This document shows positions 17,158 through 25,163 of a stretch of DNA of 64,000 nt, in pieces. The translations under genes were made by a program, and so were the position numbers. Source of the stretch: JAJPXC01 sp964510535. Lineage in GTDB: Bacteria; Bacteroidota; Bacteroidia; Bacteroidales; Muribaculaceae. Positions within the stretch are counted from its first letter, which is position 1, and every line of letters begins with the position of its first letter. Below the pieces are notes generated by a model. That model was not told the DNA's origin and ran no database searches. It saw only the letters and a program-made list of their open reading frames with translations. The DNA lies in contig CAZECG010000011.1 in NCBI GenBank assembly GCA_964510535.1, positions 26,786-90,785 of the forward strand. The letters are read 5' to 3'.

Positions 17158-19029
17158 TCAAAGTTTGGCGTCAATCAGTTTGATTTTTTCTTCGAGAGCT
17201 TTGAGGTCTTCTTTGATACGCTCAATGCGACGTTGAAGGTCGCGAAGCATCGAGTCGCCGCTCTTTGACTTCGAGTTGAAAAATCCGAGATTATTCTCGT
17301 AGGTGTGAAGCTCCGAGCGACGCTGCTCATAGGCGCGGAGCATGCGTTCTCGCTCGCGTAACAGCTTGATTTCGTCGCCTGCCATCTCATCGATTGAACT
17401 TTCAAAACGGTTCATCGCCTCGCGTGATTGCTTCATATTGTATGCCGAGTGGAGGCTGGAGGTCAATTCGCGGTAAGCATCATAGATTTTATCCTTGTCG
17501 CGGAACGGGACGTGCCCGATTTGCTGCCACTTTGCCGAAAGCTCCTTGATTTTAGCTATGGCTTCCTCTCTCGGAGTGTTTTCGGGGTCTATCGCACGTA
17601 GCTCGGCGATAATCTCTTTTTTCTGCTTAAGGTTGGCCTGCTCCACCGAGCGGGTATCATTGCTGTTTTTCTTTTTCTGCTCGAAGAAATAGTCACAAGC
17701 CTCAAGGAAACGATGCCACACGCTGTCAGAGTGTTTTTTTGGCACCGAGCCGATGGTTTTCCACTCTTTTTGGAGAGCTACCAAGGCATCGGTGGTGGCG
17801 CGCCAGTCAGTCGAATCCTTCAGCGACTCGGCCTTCTCGCAGAGGGCTATCTTCTTAGCGAGGTTAGCGGCGAGTTCATCTTTCATTGACTTGAAATAGT
17901 CGGCCTTGGCGGCGAAGAACTTGTCGCAGGTCTCGCGGAATCGGGCAAACAGAGAATTGTTGAGTTTCTTTGACGCGAAACCGAGTTTTTTCCAATCTTC
18001 TTGAGCCTGAAGAATCTGCTTGGTCAGTTCTTCCCATGCGGCATAGCTCTTGGCCCCGCTGAAATCAATGGCCTCGACGCGCTCGCAAATTTCGGTTTTG
18101 GCCAATTCGTTTTGACGTTCACGCGCCTTGCGCTCCTCAAAGAAAGCTTGATATTTCTTGTTCACCTCGGCCGATGCGTCTTTGAATCGGTTCCATATCT
18201 CATCGCGCATCTCTTTCGCCACAGGACCCGTCTCGCGCCATTTGTCGTGAAGGTCTTGCAGACGTTTGAACGCCGTGATGACATCAGGCTCATTCATCAG
18301 CTTCTCCGCTTCGTCACAGAGCAGCAGCTTTGTGTCGTAGTTTTTCTTGAAATCATAGTCCCGGAGGTCTTTGTTGATTTTAAGCTGGTCGTAGAAGCGT
18401 TCCACACCGTCTTGATATCGTTTCCACACCGATGTGGCCTCAGAGGGAGGCACCTCTCCTATCTCCTTGAACTCCTGTTGCAGCTCTTTGAAGCGGGTAA
18501 AATGGCGGTTGACGTTATCGGTGTCGGCCGACATCTCGGCCAAAGCGGCTATTATTTCGTTTTTCTTCGCGAGATTTTCTTGTCTGACGGCCTCCTGCTC
18601 GGCAGCGAGACGCGCTTTCTTATCCTTGATTTCGGCGAGGAGGCTTTGTAGTTTTTCTTCAAGCGGGTCAACCGTGGCCTCAAACGCCGCAGCGTCATTA
18701 CCGGCCTCTATAAATGCCGCTTTCTCGGCATCTATCTCTTTGTTGCGCGCAGCGTAGAACAGTTGTTTCAACCGAGAAATCCCCTCTCTGGAGATTTCGC
18801 CGGCAGGGAGCTGGGCGATTTCCGTCAGTCGCTCTACCAGTTCATCCTTTGAGAGATTCTCAAACGTAATCTCCTCATGTTTTTCGTCAGCCAGCTCGGC
18901 GGCTACGGCTGCGGGTTCATCGGTTTTCTCAGTGTCCTCAGGCATCGGCTGAGGGGTCTCGGTCAAGGTTTTTTCCACGGGCTGCTGTGAGAGTTCAGCA
19001 TCAGGAAAATCAGGCTTATTCATAGTCAT
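17158..19029 (-). CDS. DUF349 domain-containing coiled-coil protein
   Basis: This is a 623-residue, strongly charged, mostly helical cytoplasmic protein. The repeated pattern W(K/R)..G.vp(k/p)..(s)..W.RF....D.FF (for example WKTIGSVPKKHSDSVWHRF and WRETGPVAKEMRDEIWNRF) occurs about five times, which is the DUF349 signature. N-terminal residues 1-60 are acidic and low complexity. The C-terminal part is a coiled coil. Two Met codons (19029 and 19023) are possible starts. DUF349 proteins are widespread in Bacteroidetes without a settled function. It stands alone between the sugar transferase and the M16 peptidase. Confidence 0.88.
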   Translation of the reverse strand: MTMNKPDFPDAELSQQPVEKTLTETPQPMPEDTEKTDEPAAVAAELADEKHEEITFENLSKDELVERLTEIAQLPAGEISREGISRLKQLFYAARNKEIDAEKAAFIEAGNDAAAFEATVDPLEEKLQSLLAEIKDKKARLAAEQEAVRQENLAKKNEIIAALAEMSADTDNVNRHFTRFKELQQEFKEIGEVPPSEATSVWKRYQDGVERFYDQLKINKDLRDYDFKKNYDTKLLLCDEAEKLMNEPDVITAFKRLQDLHDKWRETGPVAKEMRDEIWNRFKDASAEVNKKYQAFFEERKARERQNELAKTEICERVEAIDFSGAKSYAAWEELTKQILQAQEDWKKLGFASKKLNNSLFARFRETCDKFFAAKADYFKSMKDELAANLAKKIALCEKAESLKDSTDWRATTDALVALQKEWKTIGSVPKKHSDSVWHRFLEACDYFFEQKKKNSNDTRSVEQANLKQKKEIIAELRAIDPENTPREEAIAKIKELSAKWQQIGHVPFRDKDKIYDAYRELTSSLHSAYNMKQSREAMNRFESSIDEMAGDEIKLLRERERMLRAYEQRRSELHTYENNLGFFNSKSKSGDSMLRDLQRRIERIKEDLKALEEKIKLIDAKL

Positions 19030-19178
19030 CTAATTATTAATGGATTAAGGTTGCGCAGCCTATATCGGCCGCACAGACCCCCTAATGGTTTTCAAATTTA
19101 ACCAAACTTTTTTAATTTACCTCTAATTTTATGTTTTTTTTACTATACGCACTGTAAGAGGCGTGATTTCAGCAGTAA

Positions 19179-20417
19179 TCACGACGGCCGGTAGACAAGA
19201 GTCGACGAGTGGGCGGGGTTAAAAATTTCAGCCGCTGCCGCGCGCACACGCTCCGGGGTCAAAGCGCGGTATTGCGACACGACCTCATTGATGTCCTGAT
19301 TGCGAATTTCGTATGATGCGATTGCTTGCGCCCGCGACAGGAACTGGACATTGGAGATTGTGAACGTCGACTCGAAGCGGTTAATGGCGCGCTCCAGTTC
19401 ATCGGCACCGACAGGCGTCTCGGCGAGGTCGGCCAAAGCATCACCAATCAGCTTCAACCCCTTGTCGACTGCCGCCTCTCCGCCTCCGGCGTTAAGCCGG
19501 GCATTGACCATGATAAACCCTGGTTCCTCGCTGCCGGCTATCGAAGCGTCGATTGAAGCGAACAGGTCGCTTCCCATCAGCAAATCCCTGTAAAGTCTCG
19601 ACGAGCGGCCCGACGCGAGAATATCGCTCAGGGTGTCGGCGGCTATGTAGCGGGAATCGTGGCAGCCCGGCATAGGGAAAGCCACCGTCAGCAAAGTCTG
19701 AGGCACATCGCCGGCGGCGTCTTCACGCCGAGCGGTGTCGGGCAACGGCTCCACAGGATACTGTCGCGGCGCGATGTCGCGGCGGGGTATGTCGCCAAAC
19801 CATTTTTCGGCGAGCCGAACGACACGGTCGGCCGAGATATTTCCGGTGACGACCATAATGGCGTTGTTGGGCGCGTAGTGGGAGTAGAAAAAGCGTTTCA
19901 CGTCGTCCATCGTCACCCGCCCGATATGTGATGGTTCAATTCCTATCACGGGCCAGCGGTAGGGATGGACTTTGTAAAGCATCCTGCGCAGATAGTGACC
20001 CACGTCGCCGTAAGGCCGATTAAGGCACTGCTGCTTAAACTCCTCGATGACAACGCTGCGTTGCACTTCAAGCGACTCGGGGGTGAAAGCGAGCGCAAGC
20101 ATACGGTCGCTCTCTATCCAGAAAGCGGTTTCGGCATTGTGGGCAGGTACCACGTCATAGAACGACGTGTAGTCATTGCTCGTCCAGGCGTTGTTCATAC
20201 CGCCTGCCCGCTCTATCTCGCCGTCAAAGTCGGGAATGTTGACCGAGCCGCCAAACATGAGGTGTTCAAACAGATGGGCCATACCGGTGAGGGATGGCGA
20301 CTCGTCACGCGCACCCACGTTATAAACAACGTTGACGGCCACCATAGCCGTCGACGTGTCTTGATTGTGTATGACCCTCAGCCCGTTGGGGAGGGTAAAG
20401 CGGTTAAGCTCTATCAT
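19179..20417 (-). CDS. M16-family zinc peptidase
   Basis: This 412-residue protein has the inverted zinc motif HxxEH at His48-Glu51-His52 (HLFEH) and a third glutamate ligand in VVIEEF near 125, all expected for an active M16 enzyme. The second half (from about 210) is the related non-catalytic domain. A length near 410 fits the single-chain M16B class, which often acts as dimers or with a partner. There is no signal peptide, so a cytoplasmic location is inferred. Its start overlaps the stop of the peptidyl-prolyl isomerase gene (ATGA at 20414-20417), so the two are co-translated. Confidence 0.92.
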   Translation of the reverse strand: MIELNRFTLPNGLRVIHNQDTSTAMVAVNVVYNVGARDESPSLTGMAHLFEHLMFGGSVNIPDFDGEIERAGGMNNAWTSNDYTSFYDVVPAHNAETAFWIESDRMLALAFTPESLEVQRSVVIEEFKQQCLNRPYGDVGHYLRRMLYKVHPYRWPVIGIEPSHIGRVTMDDVKRFFYSHYAPNNAIMVVTGNISADRVVRLAEKWFGDIPRRDIAPRQYPVEPLPDTARREDAAGDVPQTLLTVAFPMPGCHDSRYIAADTLSDILASGRSSRLYRDLLMGSDLFASIDASIAGSEEPGFIMVNARLNAGGGEAAVDKGLKLIGDALADLAETPVGADELERAINRFESTFTISNVQFLSRAQAIASYEIRNQDINEVVSQYRALTPERVRAAAAEIFNPAHSSTLVYRPS

Positions 20418-21289
20418 TTTACGATTGACATGGAAATGATTTTGACGTCTTCAACCGGGCGGTCGTTACCGTCGGTCGCGGATTTCTCGATTTTGTCGAC
20501 AACGTCCATTCCCTGCTCCACCTGACCGAACACTGTGTATTGCCCGTCGAGGTGGGGCGCGCCGCCAACCGTCATGTAGGCTTCGCGCTGAGCGGCAGTC
20601 ATCACCGGGGTTGAGTCATTGGCCGCTTTCTCCTCTGTGGCAGCGATAAGTTGCTGACGCAAAGCCTCAAGACCGGCATGGTCACCCGCGGTCTGCATAC
20701 GCCGTATCTCATCCTGACGCTCGCTCGCAAGCTGCTGGAATATCCCCTGTTTGCGCATCATGCCGAGCTGCTGCTCCAAGCGCGAAATCTCCGACTCAGT
20801 CGAAACCCGCCCTGTAACAATGTAAAATTGCGAGCCAGACGACTGGCGGCGGGGATTGACCTGGTCAGCCTGACGGGCTGCCGCAAGCGCGCCGCGGCGA
20901 TGGAAATGCTCAGGATAGACAATCTCGGCGTCAATCTGATAGCCGGGGCCGCCACTGCCCAACATTTGCCCTTTCTTGGCGGTTTTAGAATCGGGGTCAC
21001 CGGTCTGTATCATGAACTCGTTTATGACGCGGTGAAACAACACTCCGTTATAGAATCCCTCGTTGACGAGCTTTAAGAAGTTGTCGCGATGTCGCGGCGT
21101 GTCGCCGAACAGGCGCACCCTGATGTCGCCGGCAGAGGTTTTGATGTCGACAAGCGCGTCGGTCGAATCGGTTTTGTTTGTCATTTGCTGTGATTGTTTT
21201 GTGTTATCGGTGGATGCCTCGACCGATGACGCGCTACACGATACGCAGGCCATCATCAGTGCTATCCACAAAATTAATGATTTCGTCAT
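20414..21289 (-). CDS. Cyclophilin-type peptidyl-prolyl isomerase lipoprotein
   Basis: This is a 291-residue protein with a lipoprotein signal (MTKSLILWIALMMACVSC, Cys18) and a Ser/Thr/Gln-rich spacer. The cyclophilin domain begins at about residue 48 with VDIKTSAGDIRVRLFGDTP and continues FYNGVLFHRVINEFMIQTGDP and GSGGPGYQIDAE. After QFYIVTGR a charged helical insert of about 60 residues separates the last conserved strand block (APHLDGQYTVFGQVEQGMDVVDKI). The insert is frequent in Bacteroidetes cyclophilins. The protein should fold periplasmic or outer-membrane clients. It is upstream of and overlapping the M16 gene. Confidence 0.92.
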   Translation of the reverse strand: MTKSLILWIALMMACVSCSASSVEASTDNTKQSQQMTNKTDSTDALVDIKTSAGDIRVRLFGDTPRHRDNFLKLVNEGFYNGVLFHRVINEFMIQTGDPDSKTAKKGQMLGSGGPGYQIDAEIVYPEHFHRRGALAAARQADQVNPRRQSSGSQFYIVTGRVSTESEISRLEQQLGMMRKQGIFQQLASERQDEIRRMQTAGDHAGLEALRQQLIAATEEKAANDSTPVMTAAQREAYMTVGGAPHLDGQYTVFGQVEQGMDVVDKIEKSATDGNDRPVEDVKIISMSIVK

Positions 21290-21334
21290 TTTAAAATATC
21301 ATAATGTCCGAGCTGTGGCGCGGACTGGTTTCCG

Positions 21335-21709
21335 TCATATTCCGCGAGGATAGAGACGCTTGTAGATGCGGCGGAAGTTATCGTCGGTCGCCGAAAGCTC
21401 ATCGGCGTGCGACATGTAATCCTCTCCCCAGATGGCAAGCAGCAGGTCGCCAAGATAACGGCGTTCGCGGTCCTTCTCGATAGCCGCGGCTATAAGGCGG
21501 GAGATTGAGACCGAATATTTGCCGGGGTCGATCGCCGAGAGATAACGGGCCGCGCTTGCCACGAACTGCCCTGTCTTGTCGACAGTTATCATGTTATCAA
21601 CCAAAAAATCCATATCGTCGTCACAAGTCGCGATGTGGTTGGCGATATACTCGTAAGTCAGCAACCCGTCGGGGTCCTTTGAGAGCGTCTTAATTTCTTC
21701 GTTGGTCAT
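21335..21709 (-). CDS. Conserved hypothetical protein
   Basis: This is a 124-residue acidic, probably helical cytoplasmic protein with no signal peptide or membrane segment. I do not recognise a domain. Visible stretches are TYEYIANHIATCDDDMDFLVDNM and ERRYLGDLLLAIWGEDY. The start at 21709 (MTNEEIKTL) is chosen over an upstream in-frame Met at 21769 because the extra 20 residues have no family character and because of the shorter leader. It lies 45 nt upstream of the isomerase gene on the same strand, so it may be the first gene of a three-gene transcript with it and the M16 peptidase. Confidence 0.7.
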   Translation of the reverse strand: MTNEEIKTLSKDPDGLLTYEYIANHIATCDDDMDFLVDNMITVDKTGQFVASAARYLSAIDPGKYSVSISRLIAAAIEKDRERRYLGDLLLAIWGEDYMSHADELSATDDNFRRIYKRLYPRGI

Positions 21710-21834
21710 AGTCTTAACGTTTTTCCCGGCCGCAGGCCGAGCCAAATCATCGCAAAGATAGTAAAACAATTCTAAGAGGATAACTAAATTCTTAAAAAAA
21801 GCGCGCCGGCGACTCTCGGAACGAGAAAAACAGC

Positions 21835-21842
21835 TAACTTCG
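21835..21842 (+). promoter_or_regulatory. -7 box (TAACTTCG) upstream of the preQ1-like element
   Basis: The box matches the local promoter variant TAnCTTCG and predicts a transcript start near 21849, immediately before the riboswitch-like fold. No clear -33 box is present. Confidence 0.45.
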
Positions 21843-21853
21843 CGGGTAAATAC

Positions 21854-21884
21854 ACCGAGTGCTTGCTACCTCGTAAAAAACAAG
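21854..21884 (+). promoter_or_regulatory. Candidate preQ1-I riboswitch controlling yhhQ
   Basis: The segment can fold as the preQ1 class I H-type pseudoknot. P1 is CGAG (21856-21859) with CTCG (21870-21873). P2 is CTTG (21862-21865) in the loop with CAAG (21881-21884) in the 3' tail. The loop then reads CTAC, as in the Bacillus element, and an A-rich tail (TAAAAAA) lies between P1 and the P2 partner. The element ends 4 nt before the yhhQ start codon, so ligand binding would hide the ribosome entry site. P1 is short (4 bp). The downstream gene being a queuosine-precursor transporter is independent support. Confidence 0.72.
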
Positions 21885-21888
21885 ATTC

Positions 21889-22578
21889 ATGAACAAAGAC
21901 ACAAAACACTTCTCTGCCATATTCGTGGCTCTGGCATCGCTGTTCTGCGTTTGCCTGATTGTTTCAAACATAATGGAGATTAAGACGGTCGATTTAGGGC
22001 CTCTGACCATCACCGCGGGGTTCATAGCGTTTCCCGTCAGCTACATCATAAACGACTGCATCGTCGAGGTCTACGGATTTGCCAAAGCGCGTCTCGTGAT
22101 ATGGCTCGCTTTCGCATTAAGCCTGTTTGTGACGCTGATGCTTCAAGCCGCCGTCATGCTCCCGGGAGGAGCCTCCTGGGACGCACAAGCCGCGATGGAG
22201 CGCATATTCGGCAGCGTGCCGCGCATGGTGGCGGCCAGCTTCGCCGCATTCATCTGCGGGTCGATGGTCAACGCCTATGTCATGAGCCGCATGAAAATCA
22301 GTTCGCGGGGACGACGGTTCTCTCTGCGCGCGATAGTCTCAACCCTTTGGGGGGAAACAACCGACTCTTTGATATTCTTCCCCATAGCGTTCGGCGGGGT
22401 GCTGGCGTGGAAAGAAATCGCCGCGCTCATCGTGACCCAAGCATTGCTCAAGACCGTCTATGAGATAGCCGCACTGCCGCTGACCCTCAGAGTGGTCTCG
22501 AAACTCAAAGCTGCCGAGGGAGAGGATGCTTACGACAACGGCATATCCTACAAGTGGTGGAAGCTGCGCGACTTATAA
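21889..22578 (+). CDS. yhhQ: Queuosine precursor transporter (YhhQ/VUT family)
   Basis: This is a 229-residue membrane protein with about six hydrophobic helices. Family hallmarks are ASLFCVCLIVSNIMEIKTV near the N-terminus, AFPVSYIINDCIVEVYGFAKAR (about 46-67), the charged loop RGRRFSLRAIVSTLWGETTDSLIFFP (about 140-166) and a C-terminal helix ending in a charged tail. YhhQ imports preQ0/preQ1-type precursors used to make queuosine in tRNA anticodons. It stands alone on the plus strand, with a promoter and a preQ1-like element occupying its roughly 40-nt leader. Confidence 0.94.
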   Translation: MNKDTKHFSAIFVALASLFCVCLIVSNIMEIKTVDLGPLTITAGFIAFPVSYIINDCIVEVYGFAKARLVIWLAFALSLFVTLMLQAAVMLPGGASWDAQAAMERIFGSVPRMVAASFAAFICGSMVNAYVMSRMKISSRGRRFSLRAIVSTLWGETTDSLIFFPIAFGGVLAWKEIAALIVTQALLKTVYEIAALPLTLRVVSKLKAAEGEDAYDNGISYKWWKLRDL

Positions 22579-22775
22579 AAAACGCCGGGATGATAATCCA
22601 GAATGCGGCAAAACCGATAATACTCTGAGGTTTATTAAAAAAATTTAGGCCTAAAATACCTGCTAATTGAAAAAAAAGCGCGATATTTGCACTTGCAATT
22701 TTCCGAGCGTCGTGATATTCGATGCTAAAGAGTTGCATATCAATGATATTTTAACAATATAACGCATAATTAAAA

Positions 22776-23051
22776 ATGACTAAAGCTGACATCGTAAACG
22801 AAATTTCCCGGTCAACCGGCATTGAGAAGGCCAACGTCCTCGAAACCATCGAGAAATTCATGGAGACTGTTAAAGACTCGCTCGCTCATGGCGAAAACGT
22901 GTATCTCCGCGGCTTCGGCAGCTTCATCGTGAAGACCCGCTCCGAGAAAACCGCCCGCAACATTTCAAAGAACACAACCATCATCATCCCTGAGCACAAA
23001 ATCCCCGCATTCAAGCCTGCGAAAGTGTTCATGGAAGATGTGAAACAATAA
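22776..23051 (+). CDS. HU-family DNA-binding protein
   Basis: This 91-residue protein has the full HU/IHF fold: helices ADIVNEISRSTGIEKANVLETIEKFMETVKDSL, then NVYLRGFGSFIVKTRSEKTARN and the beta-arm tip with proline (IIPEHKIPAFKPAK), which inserts into the DNA minor groove. The upstream region has TTG and a TATTTGC -7-like box near 22684-22690. It is followed within 62 nt by a 29-residue basic gene and then by RNase E/G, an order that may be a conserved Bacteroidales arrangement. Confidence 0.95.
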   Translation: MTKADIVNEISRSTGIEKANVLETIEKFMETVKDSLAHGENVYLRGFGSFIVKTRSEKTARNISKNTTIIIPEHKIPAFKPAKVFMEDVKQ

Positions 23052-23112
23052 TCTCCGGTCAGCGAGAAAAAAACATATCAACTTAATTATAAACTATAAA
23101 ATTTAGCGTAAA

Positions 23113-23202
23113 ATGCCAAGCGGAAAAAAAAGAAAAGGCCACAAGATGGCGACCCACAAGCGCAAAAAACGTCTGAGAAAGAACCGTCACAAGAAGAAAT
23201 AA
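23113..23202 (+). CDS. Very small basic protein, AURKAIP1/COX24-like
   Basis: This ORF encodes 29 residues beginning MPSGKKRKGHKMATHKRKKR and ending RLRKNRHKKK; more than half are Lys, Arg or His. The sequence matches the short basic family annotated as AURKAIP1/COX24-domain proteins in Bacteroidota, whose mitochondrial relatives are mitoribosome-associated. A ribosomal association is therefore inferred, not shown. It starts 62 nt after the HU gene and precedes a long hairpin and the RNase E/G gene. Its small size means that it is easily missed. Confidence 0.8.
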   Translation: MPSGKKRKGHKMATHKRKKRLRKNRHKKK

Positions 23203-23268
23203 TCTCTCACACGTTGCGTGTGTATGAAATGACTCGTCTTTCTTGACAAAGTGAGAAAACGCTATACT

Positions 23269-23329
23269 AAGAACAAACCTTGATGGGATGCACCAATCTA
23301 ATGCTTTAACCCCATCGATGTTTGTTCTT
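23269..23329 (+). other. Long imperfect hairpin in front of the RNase E/G gene
   Basis: AAGAACAAAC (23269-23278) pairs with GTTTGTTCTT (23320-23329), and after a 2-nt mismatch TGATGGG pairs with CCCATCG, leaving a 23-nt loop. Only a short T-run follows, so it is not a textbook terminator. It lies 75 nt before the rng start and could be an attenuator, a processing site or an end signal for the HU/COX24-like transcript. Confidence 0.6.
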
Positions 23330-23403
23330 TGCGTTTTTCACAGCCCATATCCATCAGGGAGCTATAAGCAGCTCCACATCGAATCTCAGTTCTAAGATAA
23401 ATC

Positions 23404-25026
23404 ATGAAAAGTGAACTCGTTGTAGACGTTCAACCCACCGAGGTCTCTATCGCCTTGCTGGAAGATTCCAGGCTCGTTTCCCTGCAGAAAGAAGCCCGGA
23501 ACATCTCCTACGCTGTGGGCGACATTTACCTGGCGAAAGTCAAAAAACTCATGCCGGGACTGAATGCTGCCTTTGTCAACGTAGGCTACGAAAAGGACGC
23601 TTTCCTCCATTACTTAGATCTTGGCTCCCAATTCTCATCCTACTCCTCATTCGTCAAGCAACTCCTTGACGACCGCAAGAAGCTACCGCAGATGTCGAAG
23701 ATGAAACCGCTCCCCGACATCGACAAACACGGCACAATAGCGACCACACTGACTCCCGGACAAGAACTTCTGGTACAGATTGTAAAAGAGCCTATATCGT
23801 CAAAAGGGCCGAGGCTGACTACCGAAATATCATTCACCGGGCGTTACATGGTGCTGATTCCTTTCAGCGACAAAATCTCAATCTCACAAAAAATCAAGGC
23901 AACCGAGGAGAAACTCAGGCTCCGCCAGCTCATCGAAAGCATTAAGCCCAAAAACTTCGGAGTGATTGTGAGAACATCGGCCGAGGGCAAACGCGTGGCC
24001 GAACTAAACCATGAGCTGAAAACCTTGCTGAAATGCTGGGAAGACGCATTGGTTAAGGCTCAAAAGTCACAGGCCCCCACGCTCGTATTCGAGGAAGAGA
24101 GCCGCATAGTCAGCGTCCTGCGCGACATTTTCAGTCCCACTTTTGAAAACATCTTCGTCAACGACAAGGATGTGATGGCGCAGATTGAGAAATATGTCGA
24201 CCTAATCGCACCCGAACGACGCGAAATCGTCAAATATCATGGCGGAGACACCCCGATATTCGACCACTTCAACATCACCAAACAGATAAAATCATCGTTT
24301 GGCAAAACGGTATCGTTCAAATCGGGCGCATACATCATCATCGAACACACCGAAGCGCTCCACGTTATCGACGTAAACTCGGGCAACCGTTCAAAAGCGA
24401 CTAACGACCAAGAAAGCAACGCCCTCGAAGTGAATATGCGGGCCGCCGACGAAATAGCGCGACAGCTCAGGCTGCGCGACATGGGCGGCATAATCGTTAT
24501 CGACTTCATCGACATGAACACCGCCGACCACCGCCAGAAACTATATGACCACATGAGAGAGGTGATGGCCAACGACCGCGCGCGTCACAACATCCTGCCA
24601 TTAAGCAAATTCGGACTGATGCAAATCACGCGACAACGCGTGAGACCGGTTCTCGACATCGAAACAAGCGAAACCTGCCCTTCATGCTACGGCAAAGGGA
24701 AAGTACAGCCATCGCTGCTTTTTACCGACACACTGCGTGAAAAAATCGAATATCTCGTCAACTCGCTTAAAGTAAAAGGGTTTGTGATGTATGTACACCC
24801 CTTTGTCGACGCGTTTCTGAAAAAAGGGCTGCTGTCGCCATACCGAAAATGGAAACTCGACATCGGGGGCAGCTTCAAAATCATGCCCGACCAGTCGCTC
24901 GCATATCTGCAATACCGTGTGCTCGACAAAAACCGAAATGAGATAGACCTTAAAGAGGAGAAAGATCTCGACTCATCTTCGAGCAAAACTAAATCAAAAG
25001 CCAAGAACAGAAACAAAGAGGAATAG
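23404..25026 (+). CDS. rng: Ribonuclease E/G
   Basis: This is a 540-residue endoribonuclease. An S1 RNA-binding segment (about 35-125: NISYAVGDIYLAKVKKLMPGLNAAFVNVG) is followed by the 5'-sensor/RNase H-like region and the catalytic DNase I-like part. The latter has Asp323 in DVNSGN and Asp367 in DFIDM, the Mg-binding pair of RNase E. The Zn-link CPSCYG (Cys425, Cys428) is intact. A Lys/Glu/Ser-rich tail of about 30 residues ends the chain. The length is closer to RNase G than to the long scaffold-bearing RNase E. It would process rRNA and decay mRNA. Confidence 0.95.
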   Translation: MKSELVVDVQPTEVSIALLEDSRLVSLQKEARNISYAVGDIYLAKVKKLMPGLNAAFVNVGYEKDAFLHYLDLGSQFSSYSSFVKQLLDDRKKLPQMSKMKPLPDIDKHGTIATTLTPGQELLVQIVKEPISSKGPRLTTEISFTGRYMVLIPFSDKISISQKIKATEEKLRLRQLIESIKPKNFGVIVRTSAEGKRVAELNHELKTLLKCWEDALVKAQKSQAPTLVFEEESRIVSVLRDIFSPTFENIFVNDKDVMAQIEKYVDLIAPERREIVKYHGGDTPIFDHFNITKQIKSSFGKTVSFKSGAYIIIEHTEALHVIDVNSGNRSKATNDQESNALEVNMRAADEIARQLRLRDMGGIIVIDFIDMNTADHRQKLYDHMREVMANDRARHNILPLSKFGLMQITRQRVRPVLDIETSETCPSCYGKGKVQPSLLFTDTLREKIEYLVNSLKVKGFVMYVHPFVDAFLKKGLLSPYRKWKLDIGGSFKIMPDQSLAYLQYRVLDKNRNEIDLKEEKDLDSSSSKTKSKAKNRNKEE

Positions 25027-25066
25027 ACGCTCCGACGCGCCTTTAATTCTTGAATAACAAAATGGG

Positions 25067-25106
25067 AACCGCCGTCAAACCCCACATCGGGTGACGGCGG
25101 TTTTCC
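25067..25106 (+). terminator. Rho-independent terminator after rng
   Basis: An 11-bp stem AACCGCCGTCA/TGACGGCGGTT (25067-25077 with 25092-25102) has a 14-nt loop and is followed by TTCC. The T-run is partly in the stem. It also lies 3' of the convergent asnA gene. Confidence 0.8.
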
Positions 25107-25163
25107 ATAAAAATTACCACGCCTGTAAATCTTGTGATTCGATAGCCTGACTAAGAGCCGGCA

